The notes beneath the pieces are model-generated. The model made no database searches, was not told where the DNA came from, and worked only from the letters and a program-made list of their open reading frames with translations. Source: Micropterus salmoides (lineage: Eukaryota > Chordata > Actinopteri > Centrarchiformes > Centrarchidae). Taken from it: a DNA stretch of 64,000 nt. Where the stretch lies: assembly GCF_014851395.1 (NCBI RefSeq), contig NW_024041484.1, positions 5,280,183-5,344,182 on the forward strand, given 5' to 3'. This document shows, piece after piece, positions 30,369 to 41,871 of the stretch. The position numbers were made by a program, and so were the translations under genes. Within the stretch, counting starts at the first letter, position 1, and each line of letters opens with the position of its first letter.

Positions 30369-33300
30369 CTAAGAAGAGATACAGAGAAGATATGAGACGC
30401 TGAAGCATCAGGGCCAAGGTTACTCTCTGCTCTGATGTGTCCTCATCTGACCTTTGGAAACCAAGGACTTTGTTCAGTCCTTATTCACAAAGGAAAGATG
30501 ACCATCAAATTCAGCAGTTTGTCATTAATTTGTTGTTCATTCATTGTCACACACACTTCCCCATGAACAAAGTCGAAATGTAAAACCATAGCACTTAAGC
30601 TATACTGGGGGTAGTTTTTGGTAATTTTTCTTTGATAAGTCAGAAATTACTTGCCATATGTAAAGCACAAAGCTGTTTGCGCCACATTATAATTACACCT
30701 GCCTTTGAGAATGTTGCATATGGTTGAATTGAAAACCATGGATGCAGGCCACAACTGCCACCCTGAGAGGAAAAAAAACAAACAAAAAAAATAAACAATG
30801 CTAAAGAGGTCAGCCTAATGCCCAAAGGAATGTTTCGGGGCACCGTGCCTTAGGGCTTTTGTTGTCTGATGGGCCGTGGCTGCAAAACACAAACGGCAAA
30901 AAAGAAGCGTGAGTGTGAACACTCTTGTTACCACACCGGGATTCCAACACATTTTCCATTTCAAAAGCAGTTTGTTGGACAACGTTTCACTTGAAACCTC
31001 TCTGCCCAGAGAGGAATTAAACTAAATAACATATTGTTTTAATGAACAAACAGAAAAGGAGTTGAAAAAACATAAATAGTTTATTTTTCTTGGCGTCTGT
31101 GAGTCCATGGAAACTATGATGAACACAGCCATAAAGGTTTGGTTTCCTTACACAGAAAAGACTGTTTACCTTTCTTACATCACTGCAAAACTCATCCATG
31201 TTCAGACAAGCTTAATATTTGGTGTTTTTGATATTTCCACATTCTCTTTCAAACTTATTTAGGCACAGGTGTCAGAATTTGGTAGTTGGGGTAGAGCTGT
31301 TTTGCAGGCTGTACAGGCAGCTGCGTAGAGGTGTGCATCGTTCAGTCACACGCCATATTTCTGGCCTTGCTTTCGACAACATCAAGTTCGCTCTAGCAGT
31401 GGTGCTGCCAAGGGGTGGCACCGGCCCTCCCTTGTGAGTCTATGCATAATATGCTTCTTAGTAATGAGTATACATAGATTGTTGTGGAACTCAAAATGAT
31501 GGCTGTACAGTTATTAGTTTATGCACATTAGATAATTAGTAGTCTGGCTCACAGGAAGTAGGCTGTTCATATAAGCCTGCCATTAGCCTACTATTTCAGC
31601 TGCCATTCTCCTCCTCTTCTGCTATCTGCTTGTTACCTTTCCTATATGAAACTGCAACAACCTCCAAGCTAGCAACCCAACAGTAACCTTGTTGCTAATG
31701 GTACAAGCGTAGACAAGCTAACAAGCTTTTCTTTTGCAGGGATTTAGCCATTTTCGCTTCCACCAAAACAAGACACAGACAATATTTTGTATGGGCACCC
31801 CCACCGCATTGGACTGACTGATTGGTTTAAAGACGTACAAACAAGCCAGAGCGTTTCCCCCCTTATACCAATGATGAATGAATGATAATGGATTGAGCCA
31901 GAGCTTTCTCCAGAGCTGACACAGTGCTAAACCGCAGTGTGAAGGTGTGGCTATGCTTGACTAGATAATTAGTAACAAAAGAACCAAAAGTCATCTTTAA
32001 CTCGTCTGTAGGCCTATACTACAGCAGTATTATAGAATTCCTAAAATTCAGTTATGGCTTTTGGTTTTGGTGTGCCACCCCAATATTTTCAGTGGCCCCA
32101 TCTGGCCAACCCAGCCCACATTTTCTTGCAGTGGTAAACATTTGGCTGTGGTGGATGCCATGAAAAACACTCTGCTTGTGTGATCAATTTTTAGAAATTC
32201 TTCATTTTATCATTTAGAAAACAGAACTGGGCAATAGTCTGGAAACACTCATATTTTTCCATACCTTCTTTCCATACTTATCCAGACCTGGAAACGACTA
32301 ATATCAAATTCCATACTTTCCCATACTGCATGGGAACCTTGCCAAAGAGCCCACATGACGCACACATTCTCTCCCTGATTCACAGTTGCATCTGTCTGTA
32401 ATTACAGACACACTCCCCTTTTTAAAAAAAATGTGTCGAGGGGGCGTTGATGAGGTTCCACAAGGGACAAATTTAACGTTTTAAGACCTTCCACATGTAT
32501 CACTGCAAAGCAAGCCTGCTGCAATATCACACTTTAGACACTAAAATTAGAAAGCACTGTTAAGTATTCGAAAAGAAGAAACTATTAATCTTGTCAGTCA
32601 CATATCCTCCACCCCAGCTGGATCAGAGACTGTAGGACAGGCCTGAGCATGAGATGGGATGAAAAGACCCCTGACATTACCGTCACATTACCCTTTAGGG
32701 GCTGGGTGTGATGAGAAGGTCTGTGTCGAAGTGTTCAGACCAACAAGTCAGCTGATGTGTTTTGATAGAAATGTCCTGTTGTCTGCCTGTGTAGACGACC
32801 ACAGTCAATTTTAAAGTTTCACAGAGTTCAGTGGTAACAGCTTCGCTGAGATGTAGGATTTAAACATGTGTCTATGATTCATTAATGATAGTTTTTAAAC
32901 TGACAGTGTGATATTCAGTGTCTTTAAATTTGGCACATTTCATTCAGTATGTGTTTGTACCCAAAATCAGAAAACCGCTTTGAGGACACTCACATTTTCC
33001 ACTGAAACAAGACTAATAAAATTGTATGGGAGATTCACTTAACCTTTTCACAGTGGAAACTCAATACATTACAATACTGCTATGAAATTAACTTACGTGC
33101 AGCTTTGTGATAATTTCTATTGAATCCCCACCTGTTTCATAACAGCTGCAAGGAACAGTTAATAATTAAATTTTAATGTCTTTAATTGTTTAAGAATCCG
33201 ACTACATTTGGATATGTCAGCAGGTAATGCTAGTTTTTGCTCTAACAAAAGCATAATGTGTTGTAGAATCACAATAAAATCACAAATCAGTGTTAACCTC

Positions 33301-33741
33301 TTTACTATATTTCTATCATTGTAAATATATGTTGTATGCTAACATACCCTTAAGTTTATTAGACACTGTTTGAGTTGAGATAATTTGGCTTTGGATGGTT
33401 TGAAATTGCTAATGAAAAACTAGGGCACACTTTTCAACCGAATTCCCACGGCTATAACTTCAATGCCCAAAGCCAAAGTGTACAAACTACAAACGTTACT
33501 GAAATTAGGGATTAGCATTGCAAAAGTAAAAAAAAACAACAACATTCATTTAGAAGCTAACGTTACAGTAATTAACCAGCAATAGCGAGTTTCTCAGGTA
33601 GTTTGTAAACGTAGGCTATAAATAAATGTAATGTTTTCAGTAATTCAAAGTTGGCCAACCTGTTGCTTGTCAGTAAACCAGTCTGAAATCCACAGCATTC
33701 AGTTTCAGCAAAATGTGTTAGAATATATATATATAAGTTAC
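30369..33741 (-). other. csrp2 intron 1 (noncoding exon to ATG exon)
   Basis: This stretch is AT-rich and noncoding. I see no recognisable gene or clear mobile element in it, apart from AT microsatellite sequence near 33727. A pair of similar G/C-rich blocks in opposite orientation (about 31405-31435 and 32070-32100) may mark an old inverted-repeat element, but I could not define its ends. Confidence 0.4.
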
Positions 33742-33900
33742 CTTAATGTGGACTTTTTTTTGAAAAGCAGGTACGGTTTGTGTAAATGGCTAAGCTCCAG
33801 CTGAGTGCGTTGGTAGTGTGTCCAGACGGCTCGGCGGTATCTCTGCAGCAGACTTCACTAAAGTGACCCTACAGTGCCGCATACCCCGCATATTTAAAGT
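33742..33900 (-). promoter_or_regulatory. csrp2: Probable csrp2 promoter and noncoding exon 1
   Basis: CSRP genes usually have a noncoding first exon, and the ATG exon here has a splice acceptor just upstream. On the minus strand there is a TATA-like TTTAAATA at 33898-33891. A consensus donor AAG|GTAACT about 125 bases past the expected start site would end exon 1 at 33742. A GC-rich stretch (33906-33930) lies just upstream. No clear CArG box was seen. This is inference from spacing and motifs. Confidence 0.5.
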
Positions 33901-36044
33901 CTCAGTGGGAGGAGGGGTTTCGAGGGGCGTGAACTCAACACTGCTGCCTTCAGGTGCTGTCAGAAAGTATGAAGGAAAGTCAACCACTGCTGCACACATA
34001 GGCTACGCCGGGTAGAATATTGATAGGCCTTGTTTTTTGATGTCTGACTTGGCCCCCTGATCATTTCATTTAAAAAAGAAAACAATTGCTGTTGCCATGG
34101 AAAAATGTGTACAGTGGCACTCTTGATGGTTATGATAGGGTTATTGAACAAATCTATGTGGCTGATCATTAAACACAGACAAGCTACATTTGCTATGATT
34201 TCCCCCAAAGAGTGAATTTAGTCCTCTCTCTACACTGTATTGGGGAATTCTACTGGTTGTAGAAGATAGCATATTACCACTGTACCAAAAAGGACATGCC
34301 CTACTTTGTTTTAAGTTATTTTGGACCAATGGCTCTGACTTTAAATATAATGCATTTAAGAGGATTGCGTTTTAGCACTTTATGCTTGGCATCCAGAGTA
34401 AATGACTGCTGCAAACTCAAGGGCATGGGAGGACACATTTTCTGATGGCTTAAGTGTTTGGATCTATCTCTGCCCACACTTGCAGTTATCCTGCCTCCTG
34501 CTGGACACAGACTGTAATAAATGATGGCTTGTTCGTGGTTGTGGGGAGAGCACAGAGAAAATCCTAAAAGGTGGGTAAGGGTTGACATTATAACTTTACT
34601 TTAACACCGAGGGGAAAAAAACATAACGCAAACAGAATAAATCCAGACACAACACCTTCCTTCCCTCTGGGCTTTCACAGTTTCCTGCTTGTATGACAAA
34701 TTGGACCCAGCTGCACACAGAGCATCTTACATTAGTGATTACAAAACTTTGCTGTACCAAAGTGAAAGTATTATAAGTGACTGAAAGATGTTGTGTTTTA
34801 CATTTTAAAACTTTAAGCTGACGCTGTTACACGGCCACACCAGGAGAGAGCAAGCGTGGATTCAGCCCAGTATGACAAGACACACATCACCTCAGCTCTG
34901 CTGTTTCTGAAACCTGTGACCTTTAGTTTCATGACCGTTCTCATGGCATCCCAACAAGTCTCACCACAGTGAAGCCACATGGCGGCACTGGGAGCAGACT
35001 GGCATGATTAATTTTAACATATTAAAAGGTTAAACCATAAAATGAACCCCTCTTGAGGGTAGGCATGAATTATGCCTAATTAAAGACCTTAATGTAAACA
35101 GAGACGCAGTAAATCTGTTTGTGTTTTTTAGCTAAACCAACATAGGTCATAGATTATAGCCTCCTGCTGCCAACAAACCTCAGCTTCATTATTTTTCAAT
35201 TATGCTATTTAATTATCGCCAACTTCAGACTATTCATTCTATTAGTGGCATTAGCATTATTCTATTACAAAATGGATAGTGAGAAGGCAGATGCCTGTGA
35301 ATATAGATCAGACCATTCGAGATTCAAGGATAACTTTACTGTCCCACAAAATCAAACTTGCACACTGCATCCATAAAAAAGAAACAAGCATTCCACGTCT
35401 AAAACATAAAGGTGTTATTTTATAAATAATAATAATAAAAATAATACATCAAGGTTCCTAAAAGCACCTGTACACAGAGACACCTTGATAAAAGCAAAGA
35501 TCTTTAAACTTTTTTATTTATATCACAATAGCTGTGGGGAAATTGAGACGGTCATTTGTGGCCACAAAATGAGACCATTATTACTATAGTGATCAAATAA
35601 TGTGCAGATGCAAGACATTGCAGTGCTGTGAAAAGGATCTTTTTCTCTTGTATATTTTTCACAATGAACAGTCTTGGATGTATTTACAAAACAAATATTA
35701 GACGAAGGAAATTTGCAGTAACACACTACACTTCTTTTATTGTCTAATTTATTTAAGTAACAAAGGTATCCGAGGCCCACATCACTCCAAACTGAAAACG
35801 TTTTTGCCCCTTTCTCCATCAGCCGATTAAACTAATTTGATTGTTAATTGCATTGAGCTGATTGAATACAAACAAGATCCCAACAGAATGTTATTTGTCA
35901 GTCCAGAAAGGTCATACAAAGTCATTTCTAAAGCTTGGAGGCTGCACAGAATCACAGTGAGAGCTGTCATGTGCAAAGTGAGAAATCTTGGATAGTGAAT
36001 TATCTGAGGTTTTCTCGAATTGTGCAGTGACAACATAAGGAAGT

Positions 36045-37075
36045 CTCAGAGCGCTGCGCTCCCAGAATGCAGGGTTACTTGTGGTTCCCCTCCTGTGGAA
36101 TCGGGTCTGAGTTTGGGTCCGGGAGACAGACACCATCTCCATATTTAAGAGTAGGTTTAAGACATAACTCTTTGATGAAGCTTATAGTTAGGGCTGGCTC
36201 AGACTGAAGCATCCCCTGCTGTTATAGGCCTAGACTGCTGGGAGACTTCCTCTCTCCTCCTCTTCCTCTCCATCTGCATGGATTCCTATCCCATCAAAGT
36301 AGTGGTTCTCAAATTTTCTATCATGCCCCCCTTTTAAAAGCCAAAAAACATTCAAGCAGCCCCAATTTCAGCAAATGTGGATTTCATTTTTATCAATCAA
36401 TAAAAGCGGGATTGAAATAAAACAAAAGATTCCGGTTAGCAAAATAGCCTTGCTTGGATCTGGGCCTTTTTTGTGTGTTTATGTCATCACATGAATCACA
36501 TTCATGCAACCTTAGGTCCGCTCAACGTCTATGCCCCCCTTGCGGAGGGAGGCCCGCCCACCCAGTTTGAGAACCGCTGCATTAATGCATGTTAAACTTC
36601 CCTTTCCCCTAGTCTTGTGCTTTCTCATCCCTCTTCTCTCTCATCCTATCCATTTCGGCAGGTGTGTCTGGATCTGTGGTTGCAGGCTTCCCGCTGACCC
36701 TGTGTTTCTGCTCTTCACCCACTGCTGCTGCAATTGCTAGTAGTAGTAGTAGTAGTAATAGTAGTACCATTATTATTGCTATCATCATTTAGTACTATTA
36801 TTCAGTTTCATTGATGTCTGCACCACAACAACCTTTACTGTTGTATTTTGCATTTCTGTTTGGGTACCCCCCCAACTGGTCGAGGCAGACGGACCCCAAG
36901 TCAAGGTTCTGCTCAAGGTTTCTACCTGTTAAAAGGGAATTTGCAAAGCGCTTGCTCATGGTGGGGATTGTTGGGTCACTGTGAATAACATTACAAAGAG
37001 TACGGTCTGGACCTGCTCTACATGAAAAGTGCAATGAGACAACAAAAATTTAATGAAATTGGATTGAGTTTGGTA
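36045..37075 (+). mobile_element. L2-type LINE 3' fragment, interrupted by a hAT-like element
   Basis: The sequence matches the minus-strand L2 fragment at 60888-61645 block by block: CGCTCCCAGAATGCAGGGTT, ACACCATCTCCATATTTAAG, TTTGATGAAGCTTATAGTTA, a GGTCGAGGCAGA block (ACTGGTCGAGGCAGACGG here) and the 3' tail. It lacks about 55 bases of coding sequence relative to the other copy near 36090. A 280-bp insertion at 36300-36579 splits it. A short AGT run (36738-36765) lies in its tail. Confidence 0.75.
36300..36579. mobile_element. Short hAT-like element inside the L2 copy
   Basis: The ends are TAGTGGTTCTCAAATTTT and GTTTGAGAACCGCTG, inverted and of hAT type (compare CAGTGGTTCTCAAA at 44999). 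The 8-bp flanks CATCAAAG (36292-36299) and CATTAATG (36580-36587) match at 6 of 8 positions, the duplication length of hAT elements. It has no coding capacity. Confidence 0.7.
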
Positions 37076-37489
37076 AAATACATTTTTTAAGAATGAACAA
37101 TGAGACAGATGTACGGTAAATCATTGTGTCCGATTGGCTATTGCTATTTAGAACATACGTGCGATTAATTATGTTCTCCTGAGACTTGCTCCTAAGGTTT
37201 ACTCTCACACTTGCTGCTGTTGATCAGAATGAGTAGCTCGATGAATATTACTATTGCTCTCCAATATATGTTTTACTCCCCCCAAATCAGCTTGTGCATT
37301 CTAAAGTGCAATTCCTACATAGGGCCCTGGACTGACTTGCCATTTTTATGAATTATCAACAATATCCAGTCATCTGTCTGTGAGCTTAGGCGTCATGCAG
37401 CAAAGTAGTAATGCGGAACACAAAAGCAAGTCCGCATGTGAATGACTGCAAAGAGAACCCCCCTCCCCCCAGAAAACTCTGGACAGGTC

Positions 37490-38080
37490 CCAACCCTACT
37501 GAGATGGCCAGTTGTCTCAGATTTGGGTTGGTTGGGTATGTTTTGTATTTGGTTTCTGTTTTCATTCCCTGCCCTTGTTTGCTTGTTTTACTAGTGTTCT
37601 GGTCTTGTTTTACTGTCTGTGTTCTTAGCTTTTTGTAGGTTTTGTCAGCAAGGCATTAAAGTCATCTGTGTTATGTTTTATTTTGTGATTTCATGCCTTG
37701 TGTATTATGTGACTCTTACTTCCTGTTTTGGTTTGTAGTTTTTCTGCCTCATGTGTCACTGTCTCTCTTTGCTTCCTGTGTTGGCTTCTCTGATTGTCCA
37801 GTGGGTTCACCTGTGTGTAATTATGGTCTCCCCTCCTGTTGTATTGTGGTTTGCCCCTTCACTCTGTGCCAGTTCATTGTTTCCCATGCCAGTGTTTCTT
37901 GTGCCCCCTGTGTTTTGTGGATTCACTTTGGATTTCCTTTCAGTTGGACCTTTTGGATTATTCCCCTGTTGTGTTTTGGGCTGCTCACACCATATCAACT
38001 GTAAGTCTGTTTTTTTCCCTCCCTGTCTGCATTTCAATCTCCATGTCTGCATTTGGGTCCACAACCTCTGTTACCAGCAT
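37490..38080. repeat. T/G-rich strand-asymmetric block of unknown origin
   Basis: The plus strand is strongly T- and G/C-rich and A-poor over about 600 bases, with overlapping long open frames that encode Cys-, Phe- and Val-rich nonsense. Its composition recalls the untranslated or LTR region of a degraded retroelement, but I could not match it to a family. Confidence 0.3.
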
Positions 38081-38877
38081 TCAGCTGGCAGCTGAACATA
38101 ACACAAAGCTAGCAGCACACCTGGGTTTAATAGGCATAGTAGTGTAATTCAGAAAGAATTTCTGAGAGCAGAAGCTAAGCAGTAATAAAAATCAAATACA
38201 GACTGCCTCAGGTAGAGCTACAGCTCCCATTTCCCTCATATGAACACAAAGGCTTGAGGCGAGGAAATCCCAGAGAGCCACAGGTAAATGAAAAGCAATA
38301 AATAGAATTTTTTTTTAAAACCAAAACTAAAATGTTAAGCGTTTAATAGGAAGGTGGTTGCTCTTATGAAATAATAATGGGACGGATTATGGTACTTTGA
38401 AAGGATACACCAAATGGGTACAAAAAAATTACATGTTTTTCAGATGTGATCTACAGATGTTTTTGTTTTTATGCCCTAAATCGACATATAACCCTTTTTA
38501 AAGAACTTTTTTTTAAACACTGATTATAACTGTATCCAGCTGCACCTTGAATAAAATAAACCTGTTTATAAATCCTAATTGTAGTAGTACTAGTGGCATA
38601 CCCAGTAAGCACTGTTTAGTTGATTTGCAGGTCAAAGAATATCTAGATGTCTTTGTAAAATTTGGGCTAAAACTTAAGCAAGTCTTAACTTCACTTAAAA
38701 GTAGAATCATTACTGTTCAGCCCAGTTTTAACCTAGACATACAGAGCTTCACTATCACTGCGCTCGGCTAAGACATTGTCCAGAACATAACCCCCCTGTC
38801 AAATTGCAAACTGCTTTTTGGTTTTTAACAGCTTAACACATAAAACAAATCTAACTCTAAATCTTTAAATCGAAAAC

Positions 38878-39035
38878 AGAGCCAGGCTGGCTGTTTCCCA
38901 CTGCCGCCAGAGCAGTCTTTACGCTAAGCTAACCATTTCCTGGCTGTAGCTTCATATTCTAATGGGAAAACAAAAGTGTGATAGACATCTTCTCATCTAA
39001 CTCTTGGCAAGAAAACGTATTTCCCAAAATGTCAA
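38878..39035 (-). repeat. Fish dispersed repeat, copy 2 (reverse of 2133-2269)
   Basis: It contains GAGCCAGGCTGGCTGTTTCC, TTTACGCTAAGCTAACC, CTAACTCTTGGCAAGAAAAC and CCCAAAATGTCAAA, the reverse complement of blocks in the copy at 2133. Confidence 0.55.
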
Positions 39036-39189
39036 ATCACTCTAGGTTATCATCAGTTCATGGTCTGTCTTATTGTGAAATACAGCCATTAAAAATGTTG
39101 AAACAACTGTTATATGACTACAAAGCTTTTATTTCAGTTTTATCCTAAACATCTGCGCCTAAAGACCACACTAATTAGTTGGTTACTGG

Positions 39190-39350
39190 GTAGTATGTAC
39201 AGGAAGTAGTTCTATCAGTAGTAGTGGAGGTGGTAGCACAAATCCATATGCTAGCAGTACTAGCAATGGTAATAGCAGTAATAGGCTGCTAGTAGTACAG
39301 TTGTAGTAGAACTGGCAATAGTTAGTGACGTAGTAGTAACAGTTGTAGTG
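39190..39350. repeat. Degenerate AGT/GTA trinucleotide-like repeat
   Basis: Over about 160 bases AGTAGT, TAGTAG and GGTAGC units recur with many substitutions. It looks like an old, decayed microsatellite. Confidence 0.6.
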
Positions 39351-40119
39351 ATCAGGGTGGTAAGAAAAGCAATGAATATGTGTTCATTGAAGTGGTTTTT
39401 GGCCAGAGCAGATACTGTACATATAAACTTAATGGTCCCATCTGCTGAGGTTTAGTGTCATAAATGCTTGGCAGGGGCCAAACACATCTATTGGCAGCTC
39501 CCTCGGCTCAGTTTTAGCACTGATATAAAAGCTTAGATTAGATGTTTATATCCTCAGACAGATGGTGTGTGTGTTTTTAAGTGCGACTCAATTAGCCTGA
39601 CCTGACCCTGAGAATCACACTTGATATGCATTGTTGAAATCCTTAGTTTATTGGTGTTTACTGCATGGGTCATTAGAATTTCTGAATCAGACTTCTTTCT
39701 GCTTCTCCACTGATATCTGAGGTTTTGTTTGGAATAACGCACATTATAATGCTGTGGCTTCACCCAGATCAGCAGTTCCATCTTGTGTTTAATGTGTACA
39801 ACGCAGCAGTGTGTTATCTGACCACATTAGCACGGCTTGCTTCCATCTGTTGGGTCACTCTGAAATGGGCTGAATTATTGGTGTAATTTGTACGTTTGTA
39901 AATCGATAAACTGAAACAATTTGTAAATCTGTCAACAGTTGGATTACCATCTTAGTGGATTTTTTTTCACTGTAGAATACAACTGGATAGCTAAATAAAT
40001 TTTCTTTTAATTTCCGATTAAGTAGGGTGAGCCTTTTATCTTTGAAAAAACATAATTACATTAGTAAAGCTTTGGTGGGGGGGGGGGAATATAAAGCACA
40101 CACACCAAAACTGGTCAGT

Positions 40120-41183
40120 GTCATTTTATTTTTTAAAGTTTGTGAAAGTCATACAGAAGAAAGCCAGTTTGGCCCATAACTACAGAGAGGGAAGAGTAGA
40201 ACAGTGAAGGAATAGCTCTAAGTTTTGTAGACGTTAAAATGAGCAGTGCAATAATCATTATTTTAAAAACAGGAAAGCAGCATTTAACATTCTGCATGTG
40301 GAAATATAAATGACACTGAAACAATGTACAAAGAATTAATGACACAACTGTACATTAATAACACATCCAGTGATCAGAGAGGATTATCTGTGCACCCTTT
40401 GGTGTGACATAGGTAAACTCTCCTGAATGCAAAGCACCAATATTTTGGCTGGGTTGTCTTAAGATTAGAGGGCGGTTGATACTAACCCCTGGACAACCTG
40501 AGAAAATCTGTACTGAGGAAGCAGCTCTCTTCTCTCAGCAAGGCACTTAACCCCCAACAGCACCAGCCAACAAGAGAGCGTGGTCATGTCAGGAGTCTCC
40601 CAGATGTGTCGGACTGTATGCACGTGGAATCGCGCTGCTAAAACAGACAACACATAAACTCAGTCTACTTTCCCTGGATAAATTAAGGATAAAAAAATTC
40701 TTTACAGTACTCTGATATCTCTCCAAAATCCACTTCTAGTAAAGTTACAAGTATTCGAGTACCTGAGAGCATCGTCACATTTAGTTGTCAGAGCTAAAGG
40801 ATTTGTTTAACCATTAAGCTCTATGGTTGCACATACTCAGTGAAAACATACACAGCACCAGTAACATTTGTCTTCCTGATGAGTAAATCCAAGTCCAACA
40901 ACTGTTTGAGATACTCGGCTTTCAGTAAACACTTAAGGCTTTAGTGATTTTTCTCCTCACAGTAATGTCTGAAATAAGCCGAGAGAAGCTTGTCTGCTAC
41001 TGTCGACGTAACCCGGCTGCTGATACATTTCCTATTATACCTTGATAATGTAGCTAAACCTAACAGGGGCCAGACAATCACTTCAATATTAGACAAACAT
41101 TTGTCAAATACTAAAACAAGTTAATGTTCCATTACAGTTCTGTAATCAACATATATTAGCTAAAATATAAATAGCAATTGGGC

Positions 41184-41238
<55 letters not shown>

Positions 41239-41724
41239 GTGACAGGGGGTTAGGTAGCTTGATCGTATCTGGGAGGGAAAATTAAGGCCGACAAACAAAA
41301 GTTCAGCAGTGGCCGACTCCCACCACAGGAGGGCACTGTTACATTGGCAATACTGCTTCTCTCATTCACTTGGAAACGCAGCATCCCATAATTAAACCAT
41401 GAGGCACATTTGAACTGTTACTATAACGACCAATAACGGAAGAGTTTCATGTAAAAATGAGATTCCCACCATTTAGTAAAACATTACAATCATCAGCAAA
41501 ATGCGAGATATCTTAAGATCTCTGCTTTCCAAAAACATGTTTCATATTTAAGGATAGTTAATTTTACATCTCAGAGTAAACAGTCTCTTGCTAAAACGTT
41601 TATTCTTGGAAGATTGGAAGGAAACCCTTAATTTATTAATTAATAAACTAACAAAGCATCAGTGGGTTGAAACCATTTCTTTCACACCAGCATGTAAGCC
41701 ACCCAATTCCATCTCTTCAGATGT
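40120..41724 (-). other. e2f7: e2f7 3' UTR and downstream sequence (extent uncertain)
   Basis: The sequence past the e2f7 stop is noncoding. Minus-strand AATAAA signals (TTTATT on the plus strand) occur near 41597 and at 40125-40130. The distal one would give a 1.6-kb 3' UTR that includes the CA microsatellite at about 41189-41237. Which signal is used cannot be told from sequence. Confidence 0.4.
41189..41237. repeat. (AC)n microsatellite
   Basis: An uninterrupted AC run of about 48 bp follows a short TATATA. It lies downstream of the e2f7 stop, possibly within its 3' UTR. Confidence 0.95.
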
Positions 41725-41871
41725 CTACATGGTCGGAGGGTGGCCGATGTCCAGTCTCCTCTGTGCGGAGCCTCTTTTCCGGGCAGCTGGTACAGCACTG
41801 ACTCCACTTCCCAGTGTGCCTGGGGTCTGGAAGAAAGCCTTAGCAGCAGACGATGTGGTTTCCTTTGGTGT
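41725..41871 (-). CDS. e2f7: e2f7 coding exon 12 (C-terminus)
   Basis: The exon lies after CTTCACAG. It encodes TPKETTSSAAKAFFQTPGTL and ends SAQRRLDIGHPPTM before TAG (41727-41725). The FFQTPG and SAQRRL motifs match the human E2F7 tail. Confidence 0.93.
   Translation of the reverse strand, partial: TPKETTSSAAKAFFQTPGTLGSGVSAVPAARKRGSAQRRLDIGHPPTM

Larger units (their letters stand above)
33901..40119. other. Intergenic region between csrp2 5' end and e2f7 3' end
   Basis: No gene is recognised. It holds an L2 copy with a hAT-like insertion (36045-37075), a T/G-rich strand-asymmetric block (37490-38080), a reverse copy of the repeat at 2133 (38878-39035), degenerate AGT-type repeats (39190-39350) and a possible LINE/SINE tail near 35318-35375 (TAACTTTACTGTCCCACAAA). 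I see nothing in 34020-35300. Confidence 0.6.

Noticed and set aside
31390..32110. Possible inverted-repeat element with GGGGTGGCAC-like ends
   Set aside because: Only short G/C-rich blocks match. I could not define ends or a target duplication, so it is not called as an element.
33771..33779. GTACCT as donor of csrp2 noncoding exon 1
   Set aside because: It is a weaker match to the donor consensus than AAG|GTAACT at 33742; kept only as an alternative.
37693..38147. Three overlapping open frames encoding Cys-rich proteins
   Set aside because: They arise from the A-poor composition of the strand. No signal peptide, domain or splice context supports a gene.
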